Shown here in pieces: positions 42,061 to 50,524 of a DNA stretch of 64,000 nt. The number at the start of each line of letters is the position of its first letter. Within the stretch, counting starts at the first letter, position 1. The notes under the pieces are model-generated. The model was not told where the DNA came from, did no database searches, and saw only the letters and a list, made by a program, of their open reading frames with translations. Source of the stretch: SIG440 sp045587485 (GTDB lineage Bacteria; Bacillota; Clostridia; Monoglobales; Monoglobaceae); contig JAZNCI010000005.1 in NCBI GenBank assembly GCA_045587485.1, positions 7,094-71,093 on the forward strand, in the 5' to 3' direction. The position numbers and the translations under genes are program-made.

Positions 42061-43443
42061 TCAGCCCAAATTATTAACCGTTCTGGGATAGGGCAATACG
42101 TCACGAATGTTACCCATACCTGTAAGATACATAACCGCTCTTTCAAAGCCAAGACCAAAGCCTGCGTGCTTTGTGCCGCCATAGCGCCTTAAATCAAGGT
42201 AATGCGCATAATCTTCGGTCCCAAGACCAACCTCTTCCATTCTGGCAAGAAGCACATCCATACGCTCCTCTCTCTGGCTGCCGCCAATAATTTCGCCAAT
42301 CCCCGGAACAAGACAGTCCATAGCCGCAACAGTCTTTCCGTCGTCATTAAGACGCATATAAAACGCCTTGATTTCCTTGGGATAGTCGGTAACAAATACC
42401 GGCTTTTTGAACACCTCTTCGGTGAGATATCTTTCGTGCTCGGTCTGCAAATCAATACCCCATTCAACAGGATATTCAAATTCCTTGCCGCTGTTTTTCA
42501 GGATTTCAACCGCCTCGGTATAAGTTACGTGACCAAACTCATTTTCAAGAATATTGTTAAGTCTTTCAATAAGACCCTTATCAACAAAGCTGTTAAAGAA
42601 CGCCATTTCTTCGGGAGCATTGTCAAGCACATACCTGATAACAAATTTTAGCATATCCTCAGCAAGCTTCATATCATCCTTAAGATCTGCAAAAGCAATC
42701 TCAGGCTCAATCATCCAGAATTCCGCTGCGTGACGAGTTGTATTTGAATTTTCCGCACGGAAGGTGGGACCAAATGTATAAATATCCCCAAACGCCATCG
42801 CAAAGGTTTCGCCCTCAAGCTGACCACTGACGGTAAGCGATGTCTCTCTGCCAAAGAAATCCTGCTTGTAATCAATCATTCCTTCCTCTGTTCTGGGAAG
42901 CTTATCCATATCAAGTGTAGTAACACGAAACATCTCGCCTGCTCCCTCGCAGTCACTGCCGGTAATCAAGGGAGTATGAACATAAACAAAGCCACGGTCG
43001 TTAAAGAACTTGTGGATTGCATATGCAATAACCGAGCGAACACGAAAAACTGCCGAAAAGGTGTTTGTTCTTGCTCTCAGGTGTGGAATTGTTCTCAAAA
43101 ACTCAAAGCTGTGACGTTTTTTCTGAAGAGGATAGTCAGGAGTGCTCCCGCCCTCTATCACAACATTTGTCGCCTTAATTTCAAAGGGTTGCTTTGCATC
43201 GGGAGTGAGTTCAAGCACACCCTCAACACGAAGGGATGCCCCAACATTCAGCTTGCAAAGCTCTGCAAAATTTTCGAGCTTGTCATCCTCGATTACCACC
43301 TGAATATTTTTGAAAAACGAACCGTCGTTGAGTTCAACAAAGCCAAAGTTCTTTGATGCACGCAGAGTTCTCACCCAACCATTAACCGCAATACTTTGTC
43401 CGCCTAATTCATTTGATTTTAAAAATACTTCTTTAATCTTCAT
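42061..43443 (-). CDS. asnS: Asparaginyl-tRNA synthetase
   Basis: This 460-residue class IIb synthetase has an OB-fold anticodon domain (QSIAVNGWVRTLRASKNFGF), motif 2 in FRAENSNTTRHAAEFWMIEP near residue 215, and motif 3 with GFGLGFERAVMYLTGMGNIR at the end. The leader is only about 28 bases, so there is no T-box. Confidence 0.97.
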   Translation of the reverse strand: MKIKEVFLKSNELGGQSIAVNGWVRTLRASKNFGFVELNDGSFFKNIQVVIEDDKLENFAELCKLNVGASLRVEGVLELTPDAKQPFEIKATNVVIEGGSTPDYPLQKKRHSFEFLRTIPHLRARTNTFSAVFRVRSVIAYAIHKFFNDRGFVYVHTPLITGSDCEGAGEMFRVTTLDMDKLPRTEEGMIDYKQDFFGRETSLTVSGQLEGETFAMAFGDIYTFGPTFRAENSNTTRHAAEFWMIEPEIAFADLKDDMKLAEDMLKFVIRYVLDNAPEEMAFFNSFVDKGLIERLNNILENEFGHVTYTEAVEILKNSGKEFEYPVEWGIDLQTEHERYLTEEVFKKPVFVTDYPKEIKAFYMRLNDDGKTVAAMDCLVPGIGEIIGGSQREERMDVLLARMEEVGLGTEDYAHYLDLRRYGGTKHAGFGLGFERAVMYLTGMGNIRDVLPYPRTVNNLG

Positions 43444-43477
43444 TTGAAAACCATCCTTAAATTAATTACATAGACAT

Positions 43478-43506
43478 ATTATACCGAATATTTTTCTAAA
43501 AATCAA
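43478..43506 (-). promoter_or_regulatory. asnS promoter
   Basis: Minus-strand TTGATT (43506-43501), 17 bases, TATAAT (43483-43478), about 35 bases before the asnS start. Confidence 0.8.
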
Positions 43507-43570
43507 CCATATTATGTATATATAATAAAAATTTTTGGATAGACTTTTAACAGAAAGGCGGAGATGTGCG

Positions 43571-43717
43571 GTGAAATTTATCACAACAGGGGTGCGGAAC
43601 ACCCCATATGAAACCTTTGACGATGTAAAACGCGATGCCGATTCGGGATATCCCCGTTACAGCCCGTCGTATTATGAAATCATAAAAAAATCAAAGAATA
43701 CCAAAAAGAAGGGCTAA
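43571..43717 (+). CDS. Small protein of 48 residues, unknown function
   Basis: The start is a GTG at 43571 with GGAG seven bases upstream; the same frame is open further up without SD. The peptide begins MKFITTGVRNTPYETFDDVK, has a Tyr/Pro-rich middle (YPRYSPSYYEIIKK) and a Lys-rich end. It has no membrane helix. Its stop codon lies in the loop of the terminator hairpin that follows. I do not recognise the family. Confidence 0.6.
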   Translation: MKFITTGVRNTPYETFDDVKRDADSGYPRYSPSYYEIIKKSKNTKKKG

Positions 43718-43731
43718 GCCCTTCTTTTTGG
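43701..43731. terminator. Bidirectional terminator overlapping a stop codon
   Basis: CCAAAAAGAAGGGC and GCCCTTCTTTTTGG form a perfect 14-bp stem with a three-base loop TAA, which is the stop codon of the small gene. It serves the small gene and probably the leftward YycI-like gene. Confidence 0.92.
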
Positions 43732-43749
43732 TTAATCACACTTTTTCCC

Positions 43750-44592
43750 TTATTCTTTTATTTCTGTCCCGTTTCGTGCGTCATAGTGTAAAATCAAGCC
43801 ACGGTCTGTCGCAATCTGCCACACAGGGATTGCCAGAATATTACGATAACTCTCGGCGGTTTTGCCTATATAATATCCGGGCTTTATGCTGACAATTCTG
43901 TGTGCCGTATTCTTTTCAAGACGGTCGCACCGAACAATGTCAGAAAGAATGCTGAGCACACTGACATACGGAATTGTGCCGCCTGACACACTGAGCCCCG
44001 AAACTATATTCCTTCCCGAAATAGAATAAACCCCTTTATCAGATATATCAAACGAAATATATGCGTCAAAGAACTCAGACTTATCTCTTTGTACCGTAAA
44101 AATTGCCCTTGTGCCCTGGTCCACAAGATTAAAGCCGTTAAATTTATACGCCTCGTGCATCATACCAAAATTTTTCATTTCTTCACGACAGAGCTTTTCG
44201 ATATTTTCGCGTGAAAAATCCGTTACCGAGCCATTTGGCTGTGTTTTGTAAAATGTAAATTCGTCACTCTCAATTGTCAGCGTCCCTCTGTCGCTTTTAT
44301 ATGTGCCCTCTGTCTGCACGGAATATTCCTCACCAAGAAATTTCACTATCATTTCCCGACTGCTACCAAACATCTTTTCAAGATAAAAGTTGTAAATATC
44401 CGGTGAGTCAGGAATTTGCAGCGTATCCGGAAGGTATATCATATTTTCAGCAAGGAGAACCGAAACATTTTCAACCATAACCCGTTTTTCTTCTTTTTCA
44501 TAATTTCTTGTACTGTATAGAACAAACAGCAGCATAACATTAATTGCCGCCAGAACAAGAATAAAAACTGTTTTCATTCTTCTTAAATCCAT
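43750..44592 (-). CDS. yycI: YycI-like regulatory membrane protein
   Basis: The 280-residue protein has a short cytoplasmic N-terminus, one membrane helix (TVFILVLAAINVMLLFVLYS) and an extracellular domain with the YycI/YycH_N pattern, ending AIPVWQIATDRGLILHYDARNGTE, where the PVW and the YDA-x-NG features are typical. In Bacillus, YycH and YycI hold the WalK sensor kinase in check in the membrane. Here walR and walK are not adjacent. Confidence 0.75.
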   Translation of the reverse strand: MDLRRMKTVFILVLAAINVMLLFVLYSTRNYEKEEKRVMVENVSVLLAENMIYLPDTLQIPDSPDIYNFYLEKMFGSSREMIVKFLGEEYSVQTEGTYKSDRGTLTIESDEFTFYKTQPNGSVTDFSRENIEKLCREEMKNFGMMHEAYKFNGFNLVDQGTRAIFTVQRDKSEFFDAYISFDISDKGVYSISGRNIVSGLSVSGGTIPYVSVLSILSDIVRCDRLEKNTAHRIVSIKPGYYIGKTAESYRNILAIPVWQIATDRGLILHYDARNGTEIKE

Positions 44593-45990
44593 TTACTGCT
44601 CCCCTTGAATATCCCAAACCGCAGAGGTTTCATTATTGTCACCGTTATAAACATAAACCAACGCCGCGTTACCTGCTGTATTTACTTTGGGATTATGCCG
44701 TTGATATTCCTGCACCGCTGTCATTACAGACCCAATTTGAGTGGTATTTTCTGTTTTTTCAATAGACTTTAACCACATCTCGAACTCGGTAAGAACGCCG
44801 TTTTTTATAACGGCCGAAACGGCCGCATCGCCACCGATTGAAACTCTTATTCCGTCTACAAAATAATCAAATTCCATACCGTCATTATTAAAATCCACAA
44901 TCCTTAGCTGTGCATTATGCTTTTCATCTTTAATTCCGCTTAGACTGTAAATTTTTTCAATTACCTCAGAAAGCCCCGCCACCACCGAATAAGCCGACTC
45001 AGAGCCTGTGCTTCCTGCCGCAATGGGAACCCCCTCGTTTTCACCAAGAGCCTTATATTCAATCCTTCCAAGCGGATGAAGGCTCAAGCTGCCCGTTTCT
45101 CCCACATAAATCAACGCACCGTCGGTATTTTCATACTTACGCACCGTGTTGGGATTATATCCGAATATGTTTATCAGTCCGGTTGTCACCTCGGTAGCTT
45201 TGGTGAAATTTATGCCGCTTTTGTAAACACGAGGAACATTTATAACAATATTGCTCGTTTCAACATCATTTGCCGGCACAACAAACATAGGAGAAATGCT
45301 GGATTCAGGGGTTTCAATTTCAAACCCAAAGCTGAATTTCCTTCCCTTGCCAACAGTATCGTCGACTGCTTTTTTAAAGACCTCAGTGTCGGTCTTCATA
45401 TATGTTTTAACAATCTTTCCGCTCTGTTCATCCTTAATATATATATCCAAATCCCCATCAGGCACAAAAACAATCTCTCTGCATTTATTCACCGCACGGC
45501 TGAGCGGGCTGTCCTTAACTCCATAAAACAAGCCCTCAAACCTTGTGTCTCTGGGCGTTATAAATTTTACATAAACCGCACCCTGTGCAAGAGAGTCTTT
45601 CCATTGTTCTTCATCCGACGCCAGAATATCTGCAGCCCTAACAGAATAAATATCACGCATTGTCACATTAATTTTTTCAATAATCTGCTGATAATCACGG
45701 TCTGTTTTCTTGACAAATCTTCTGTCATTGCCCGAAACCGCCAGAACCGTTTCAGGCTCAGAAAGCTGCCAGAAGGTGTTTATTACATTCTGAGTTGAGT
45801 TCTCCTGACCGTTTGAAAGCCCCGCTGTGTTTTCTGAGCCCCAGAAAAACGTGCCGATTGAAACCTGCCCCTTATAAAGGTCAAGAACTGCCAACAAAAG
45901 ATATACACAGCACACGCACAGCAAAACTATAATCCATGTTTTGCTTTTTTCAATCATTGCATTTCTTTCACTGCGGGTAAATTTTCTCAT
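44593..45990 (-). CDS. yycH: YycH-like regulatory membrane protein
   Basis: The 465-residue protein has one membrane helix near residues 18-38 (TWIIVLLCVCCVYLLLAVL) and a long outer part with WALQ-like FWQLSEPETVLAVSGNDRRF, then domains ending in VWDIQGEQ. Size, topology and the adjacent YycI-like gene (0-base gap) point to YycH. The start ATG follows AAAGGAGG. The sequence is divergent and the call depends partly on the pair. Confidence 0.65.
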   Translation of the reverse strand: MRKFTRSERNAMIEKSKTWIIVLLCVCCVYLLLAVLDLYKGQVSIGTFFWGSENTAGLSNGQENSTQNVINTFWQLSEPETVLAVSGNDRRFVKKTDRDYQQIIEKINVTMRDIYSVRAADILASDEEQWKDSLAQGAVYVKFITPRDTRFEGLFYGVKDSPLSRAVNKCREIVFVPDGDLDIYIKDEQSGKIVKTYMKTDTEVFKKAVDDTVGKGRKFSFGFEIETPESSISPMFVVPANDVETSNIVINVPRVYKSGINFTKATEVTTGLINIFGYNPNTVRKYENTDGALIYVGETGSLSLHPLGRIEYKALGENEGVPIAAGSTGSESAYSVVAGLSEVIEKIYSLSGIKDEKHNAQLRIVDFNNDGMEFDYFVDGIRVSIGGDAAVSAVIKNGVLTEFEMWLKSIEKTENTTQIGSVMTAVQEYQRHNPKVNTAGNAALVYVYNGDNNETSAVWDIQGEQ

Positions 45991-46030
45991 AACGGCTGTC
46001 CTCCTTTCAATATGTATGGTTTCTTAATCT

Positions 46031-46060
46031 AAAAAGGGACGACCCTGATGGTCGTCCCTT
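46031..46060 (-). terminator. Hairpin between secreted-protein gene and yycH
   Basis: AAGGGACGACC and GGTCGTCCCTT (11 bp, five-base loop), followed on the leftward strand by TTTTAGA. It would partly end transcription after the secreted-protein gene and lower yycH-yycI expression. Confidence 0.85.
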
Positions 46061-46088
46061 GATTTCCTTACTGCGACCCAACCAATTT

Positions 46089-46571
46089 TTAATTTGCCAA
46101 TGATTTGATTAAGTCAATGATGTTATAATTATATTTGGTAATCAACAGTTTCATTACCTGAACATTTACACCGTTCTCGGCATAAACAAGAATTGTGTTT
46201 TCGCCACGGGCCAAAGTAATTGTGTTCATAAAAAGACCTGATGTACCGATTGTAGACTCTGACGGAGTTCTTAAAATCTGAGAAGCACCGTTCTCGTCAA
46301 TATATTTCATTTCGCTGTAAAATTTCTCGTACATACCTGTCTCGGGACTGAAACTGTAAAGAGCAACAGTTGTACCCTCTTGTCCGCAACCGGAAATGAT
46401 ATAAGACTCTTCAAAAGTGTAATCCTTAGGGTTCTGCGGTTTAGTAACAACCACAAGGCCTGCCGTATTACCTGCCGCATCAACGGGCAGCGTGTCAGGT
46501 GCCGCAAAAGCCCCTATCTGCCCCATCAGCAAAGCTGCCACAACCAAAATAGCTATGTAAACTTTTTTCAT
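46089..46571 (-). CDS. Secreted protein of unknown function
   Basis: The 160-residue protein has a signal peptide (KKVYIAILVVAALLMGQIGAFA, shown in part; cut after AFA) and a mature beta-rich domain with YIISGCGQEGTTVALYSF and ITLARGENTILVYAENG, which resembles an Ig-like or cadherin-like surface domain. It ends YNYNIIDLIKSLAN. It is the first gene after a triple WalR-type repeat and may be an envelope protein under WalR control. Confidence 0.75.
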   Translation of the reverse strand: MKKVYIAILVVAALLMGQIGAFAAPDTLPVDAAGNTAGLVVVTKPQNPKDYTFEESYIISGCGQEGTTVALYSFSPETGMYEKFYSEMKYIDENGASQILRTPSESTIGTSGLFMNTITLARGENTILVYAENGVNVQVMKLLITKYNYNIIDLIKSLAN

Positions 46572-46661
46572 AACAATTCTCCTTATAAGTTAAGTCACAG
46601 GGAGCCTTCCCCCGTATACCTTTAATACAAAATCAAAGTCTTTTTTAACTTCCACATTATG

Positions 46662-46705
46662 AGTATAGCATATAATTGTTACAAAGACATTACAACGACA
46701 TTACA
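46662..46705 (-). promoter_or_regulatory. Triple WalR-type box overlapping a promoter
   Basis: On the minus strand TGTAAT (46705-46700), five bases, TGTAAT (46694-46689), five bases, TGTAAC (46683-46678). This matches TGTWAH-N5-TGTWAH, the known WalR (YycF) recognition pattern, in three units with an exact 11-base period. A -10 TATACT (46667-46662) follows; the place for a -35 (46690-46685) has no consensus and is covered by the boxes, as in response-regulator-activated promoters. Confidence 0.7.
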
Positions 46706-46734
46706 ATTATCTAAAAGATTTTTCAGGAATAATT

Positions 46735-46762
46735 CACAGGGTCTTGGCGGAACGCCCCTGTG
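46735..46762 (+). other. Leader hairpin before amidase gene
   Basis: CACAGG (46735-46740) pairs with CCTGTG (46757-46762) and the inner GGCG-GAA-CGCC closes the top, with a five-base bulge. It lies 40 bases before the amidase start. The rest of the 46572-46801 gap holds the WalR boxes and no open frame. Confidence 0.55.
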
Positions 46763-46801
46763 CTTTCACGCATATACTGCAAATGGGAGCGTGATTCTCT
46801 T

Positions 46802-47362
46802 ATGAAAATATTTATTGACCCAGGCCACGGCGGACCTGACCCCGGCGCCGTTGGCAATGGTGTTACCGAAGAATTTGTTAATCTAAATGTTTCGTTGGAG
46901 CTTGCAAGACTTTTACGCGATGCAGGCTATGACGCAAGACTTTACCGCACCACAAGCGACGAAAACGTTCTTGAAAACAAGAACGCAGACCTGAGAAATC
47001 GTGCGCAAACCGCAAACAACTGGGGCGCTGACTATTTTATAAGCATCCACACCAACAGCTCGCCAAACCCTGCATCAAACGGTGTGGAAGCATATGTATA
47101 CCGTCTTGGCGGAACTTCCGAACGGCTGGCACAGTCTATTGTTGACTCGGTGTCATCTGAGCTTGGCTCTCGCAACAGAGGGGTTATGCAGGCAAATTTT
47201 GCCGTACTCCGGCGAACAAATATGCCGGCTGTCTTAGTGGAGCTTGGCTACCTCACCAATGAAACCGAAGCGCTCAATCTCAACAGTCCGGCGTGGCAGC
47301 GCGCAGTCGCCGCCGCCATTTTTGAAGGAATTGTTGATGCTGTGGGTCTGCCACGACCTTAA
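46802..47362 (+). CDS. N-acetylmuramoyl-L-alanine amidase, Amidase_3 type
   Basis: The 186-residue zinc amidase cuts the bond between muramic acid and L-alanine. Zinc and catalytic residues are visible: His9 in DPGHGG, Glu at 23/24 in VTEEF, His in ISIHTNSS near 78, and Glu in LVELGYL near 150. It lacks a signal peptide, so export would need a holin, another route or cell lysis. The start at 46802 is fixed by homology; GGGAG is about 12 bases upstream. It stands divergent from the YycHI unit. Confidence 0.92.
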   Translation: MKIFIDPGHGGPDPGAVGNGVTEEFVNLNVSLELARLLRDAGYDARLYRTTSDENVLENKNADLRNRAQTANNWGADYFISIHTNSSPNPASNGVEAYVYRLGGTSERLAQSIVDSVSSELGSRNRGVMQANFAVLRRTNMPAVLVELGYLTNETEALNLNSPAWQRAVAAAIFEGIVDAVGLPRP

Positions 47363-47371
47363 CACTAACCT

Positions 47372-47407
47372 AAATGCGGCTGTCGCCTTTCAGTGACAGC
47401 CGCATTT
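47372..47407. terminator. Bidirectional terminator after amidase gene
   Basis: AAATGCGGCTGTC and GACAGCCGCATTT (13 bp, ten-base loop) followed by GTTTT; lies between convergent genes. Confidence 0.92.
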
Positions 47408-47410
47408 GTT

Positions 47411-48484
47411 TTATACGTATTTTTCAACAATCTTTTTCATCTCATCGATTTTTGATTCGATGTCCTTAACAAGCTTGAACTGTGTTCTTGCACGGTCAAG
47501 ATTGTGATGTTCACGGTGAACTTTAAAATATGTATCACCATTGAGATAGTCTGCCAGAAAACGTATACCACATTCATATGTCATAAGCAATGCCGACATA
47601 GGAAGAAGTTCAATTTCTTTTTCAGTAAGACATTTTGCTGTTTCTCCCAAGAACCCCTTTGCAAACTGGTCGAACCTTTCAAGGTCAAACCATATTTTGC
47701 TTAAATCGGTTTCGTCCTCAGAGCCACTGGAGGCACCAAATCTGAGTGCATCACCAAAATCATAGAGTACCGAACCAGGCATAACCGTATCAAGGTCAAT
47801 AACGCAAACACCCTCTAAGGTGTCCTTATCAAAAAGAACATTGTTCATCTTTGTGTCATTGTGAGTAACTCTGAGCGGAACAGTACCATTTGCCATTTCA
47901 TCAATAATTTTTGATGCATACTTTGCATATTCAATTGCAAAATTTACCTCATCCTTAACAGCAACAAGTCTTCCTGCAGCATTTTTGCTTATTGCAGCCT
48001 CCAGCTGCTTGACTCTTTCTGGAGTATTGTGAAAATCTACAATTGTTTCATACAGCTTGTCAGCAGGATAATCATCAAGCATATTCTGAAATTTACCAAA
48101 TGCCTTGCCCGCATGATAAAGCTGAACAGGATTTTCAACTGTATCAAAGCTGACACTGTCTTCAATAAGCCTATACATTCTGAAATAATTCTCATCATCC
48201 AGCTTGTAATAGTTCTTTCCTTCTTTTGTATGAATAACATTGAGAGTTTCTCTGTCAGGATTTCCTCCTAATTTTTCTATCTTCTTTTTAAGGTGCTGGG
48301 TTACATTGTAAATATTCTCCATAACCTCGTCGGGGTTTTTAAAAACCTTTATATTTATTCTCTGCAAAATAACTCTGGGTGCCGCTTCACAAATGTATGT
48401 ATCGTTAATGTGACCATTTCCATAGCATTCAATGCTTGTTTCAACATTAAACTGTGCACAAACATCCTTTAAGCTAAATTCCAT
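47411..48484 (-). CDS. Sugar kinase of the aminoglycoside phosphotransferase fold, NahK-like
   Basis: The protein has about 357 residues. The kinase signature is VTHNDTKMNNVLFD near residue 206 (catalytic Asp) and CVIDLDTVMPGSVLYDFGDA near 228 (metal-binding Asp). The pattern HNDTK-x-NNVLFD with DTVMPG is characteristic of N-acetylhexosamine 1-kinases such as bifidobacterial NahK, which makes GlcNAc-1-P or GalNAc-1-P. The next gene upstream is a sugar-1-phosphate nucleotidyltransferase, which would use the product. An ATG four codons earlier (48496) overlaps that gene and is an alternative start. Confidence 0.78.
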   Translation of the reverse strand: MEFSLKDVCAQFNVETSIECYGNGHINDTYICEAAPRVILQRINIKVFKNPDEVMENIYNVTQHLKKKIEKLGGNPDRETLNVIHTKEGKNYYKLDDENYFRMYRLIEDSVSFDTVENPVQLYHAGKAFGKFQNMLDDYPADKLYETIVDFHNTPERVKQLEAAISKNAAGRLVAVKDEVNFAIEYAKYASKIIDEMANGTVPLRVTHNDTKMNNVLFDKDTLEGVCVIDLDTVMPGSVLYDFGDALRFGASSGSEDETDLSKIWFDLERFDQFAKGFLGETAKCLTEKEIELLPMSALLMTYECGIRFLADYLNGDTYFKVHREHHNLDRARTQFKLVKDIESKIDEMKKIVEKYV

Positions 48485-49322
48485 CGTAATACCCATCCTC
48501 TACAAATTTTTTCATCGCTTCAACAACAGTAGCCTTATCTTCTTTATAAGTAACACCGTACCATTTTTCGTCGGTTTCAAGAACCTTTACCTTTTCGCCC
48601 TTGGTCTGAATCATATTGTCAATAACGAAAGGAATATAAAATTCCTCCTTCATAGGATTGGAAAGGTTGCCAAGGAATTTTACAAAATCCTCTCTTACAC
48701 TTTCAAATACAGAAGGCAAAAGCCCCCACATATTCATAGACACAATCGTATCAAGCGGAATACCGCTGTTTTTGTCAATATCAGTGTGCTCCACAACACT
48801 CTTTAAAATTCCATCCTGAACGTCACATACACCACGCGAAACTGTTCCGTTTTCGGTAATTGTGTTCCCAAGTGAGAAGCCAACCATACAGGTTTCGTCA
48901 TTTGCGACAAGGTTATCGTGGATAATTTTGTATGATTTCTGTCCATAATAATCATCAGCATTAACAAGTGCAAACGGTGTATCAACCGTTCTTTCGCAAC
49001 AGAACACGGCGTGACCCGTTCCCCACGGCTTGTTTCTGCCCTCGGGAACAGAGAAACCATCAGGAAGATAATCCATATCCTGAAATACATAATCAACATC
49101 GGTCATTTTCTCAATTCTTCGGCCTGCTATTTCACGAAAATCCTTTTCAATATCACGCCTTATAATGAATACAGTTTTATCAAAGCCCGCTTTGACAGCA
49201 TCATAAACCGAAAAATCAAGAATAATTTCACCATTTGGTCCAACAGGCGCAATCTGTTTGAGACCCCCAAACCTGTTGCCCATTCCTGCCGCCATAACTA
49301 CAAGTGTTGTTTTTTTATCCAT
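48474..49322 (-). CDS. Sugar-1-phosphate nucleotidyltransferase
   Basis: About 282 residues from the ATG at 49322. The NTP-binding loop is VVMAAGMGNRFGGLKQIAPV at residues 8-27 and the metal-binding Asp lies in ALVNADDYYGQ near 105. It transfers a nucleotide (probably UTP) to a sugar-1-phosphate; together with the kinase it would form UDP-HexNAc or a similar sugar from scavenged sugar. The two genes overlap by 11 bases. SD CAGGAG is 12 bases upstream. Confidence 0.82.
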   Translation of the reverse strand: MDKKTTLVVMAAGMGNRFGGLKQIAPVGPNGEIILDFSVYDAVKAGFDKTVFIIRRDIEKDFREIAGRRIEKMTDVDYVFQDMDYLPDGFSVPEGRNKPWGTGHAVFCCERTVDTPFALVNADDYYGQKSYKIIHDNLVANDETCMVGFSLGNTITENGTVSRGVCDVQDGILKSVVEHTDIDKNSGIPLDTIVSMNMWGLLPSVFESVREDFVKFLGNLSNPMKEEFYIPFVIDNMIQTKGEKVKVLETDEKWYGVTYKEDKATVVEAMKKFVEDGYYDGI

Positions 49323-49351
49323 TTTGTATACATCTCCTGACAAAATAGTAC

Positions 49352-49357
49352 ATTATA
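49352..49357 (-). promoter_or_regulatory. -10 element of sugar kinase operon
   Basis: A TATAAT on the minus strand with no recognisable -35 at 16-18 bases. A promoter that needs an activator fits the divergent AraC regulator. Confidence 0.5.
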
Positions 49358-49444
49358 ATATTCGCCATAAATTCCCTTTTTCCTTTAAAAATTTTTATTA
49401 TTATTTATGATAAAAGTTTGTTTTATTTCATTGCCACAAATTGC

Positions 49445-49473
49445 TTGCATTTATAAAAATTTTCTGTTATTCT
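49445..49473 (+). promoter_or_regulatory. Promoter of AraC-family gene
   Basis: TTGCAT (49445-49450), 17 bases, TATTCT (49468-49473), 37 bases before the TTG start. Confidence 0.65.
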
Positions 49474-49509
49474 TAATATAAGTATGCAAATAATGCAGAG
49501 GTGATACAA

Positions 49510-50439
49510 TTGTCAGATTATACCGGGCACAATCTTGATGCCATTATAGAGATTGAAAAGCTGTTTTCTGTTCATTATTTTGAATATTCAAAGGATTTCC
49601 GTTTTTACGGCGAAAAGCACAATTTCTGGGAATTTGTGTATGTGGACAAGGGCGAAATCACCATCTCGGCAGACAATAGTGAAATAACTCTGTCACAAGG
49701 CCACGTTATATTCCACAAACCCAACGAATGGCATAACATCCGTGCAAACGGGAAAACTGCGCCTAATGTAGCTATTGTCAGTTTCGAGTGTAACTCTTTG
49801 GCAATGAACTTTTTTTGTAACCGTGTTATGAAAGCAGGTCAGGAGCACAAAAGTCTGATTTCAAAAATCATATCCGAATATACCAACGCATTTTCCACAC
49901 CGCTTGGCGACATATTTACCACAAGTCTTGAGTCTAAAAATTCTGTAATGGTAGGTGCCGAACAGCTTATACGGCAATATCTTTGCGAATTTCTTATACT
50001 GTTTCTACGTCAGAATTCTCCGGGGGTACAGCATCGCAGTTTTATTGTCAACAGCTCAAGCTCCACACTTAATATTATTGAGAATTATATGATGGACCAT
50101 ATCGCTGAAACAATGACAATCGAACGCCTGATGAAATACAGCGGTCTTAACCGGATGAGCATTAACCGTCTGTTTAAGAACAATTACAATGTCAGCCCCA
50201 TTCAATATTTCATTCATCTTAAAATTGAACTTGCAAAAAAATATATTCGTGAAGACAATTACAATATATCGCAAATTTCAGAGTTGTTGGGCTATTCAAG
50301 CATTCACTATTTTTCGTTGCAATTCAAAAAAACAACCGGGATGACACCCACCGAATATTCTAACTCTATCAAGGCAATGTCACCCCTTGACAGTGCAAGT
50401 CAGGAATTTAAGGCACCAAAACGGATTTTATTCCCGTAA
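49510..50439 (+). CDS. AraC-family transcriptional regulator
   Basis: The start is a TTG at 49510 with GAGGTGA five bases upstream; the GTG at 49501 lies inside that SD. The protein has about 309 residues: an N-terminal cupin sensor domain (EFVYVDKGEITISADNSE, HVIFHKPNEWHNI) and a C-terminal pair of helix-turn-helix motifs (MTIERLMKYSGLNRMSINRL and YNISQISELLGYSSIHYFSL, then KKTTGMTPTEYS). It probably senses a sugar and controls the divergent kinase-nucleotidyltransferase genes. Confidence 0.9.
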   Translation: MSDYTGHNLDAIIEIEKLFSVHYFEYSKDFRFYGEKHNFWEFVYVDKGEITISADNSEITLSQGHVIFHKPNEWHNIRANGKTAPNVAIVSFECNSLAMNFFCNRVMKAGQEHKSLISKIISEYTNAFSTPLGDIFTTSLESKNSVMVGAEQLIRQYLCEFLILFLRQNSPGVQHRSFIVNSSSSTLNIIENYMMDHIAETMTIERLMKYSGLNRMSINRLFKNNYNVSPIQYFIHLKIELAKKYIREDNYNISQISELLGYSSIHYFSLQFKKTTGMTPTEYSNSIKAMSPLDSASQEFKAPKRILFP

Positions 50440-50460
50440 TATTTATACAAACAGGCAAAC

Positions 50461-50487
50461 CCGCTCTGCATATGCAGAGCGGTTTTT
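50461..50487 (+). terminator. Terminator after AraC gene
   Basis: CCGCTCTGCATATGCAGAGC is part of a perfect 22-base palindrome (50461-50482) followed by TTTTT. Confidence 0.93.
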
Positions 50488-50524
50488 CTGTTTCTGTTTG
50501 TTTAGCGACCTTTGGAACTTTTCA

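Noticed and set aside
43444..43477. T-box leader for asnS
   Set aside because: The mapped promoter leaves only about 30 bases of leader, too short for a T-box.
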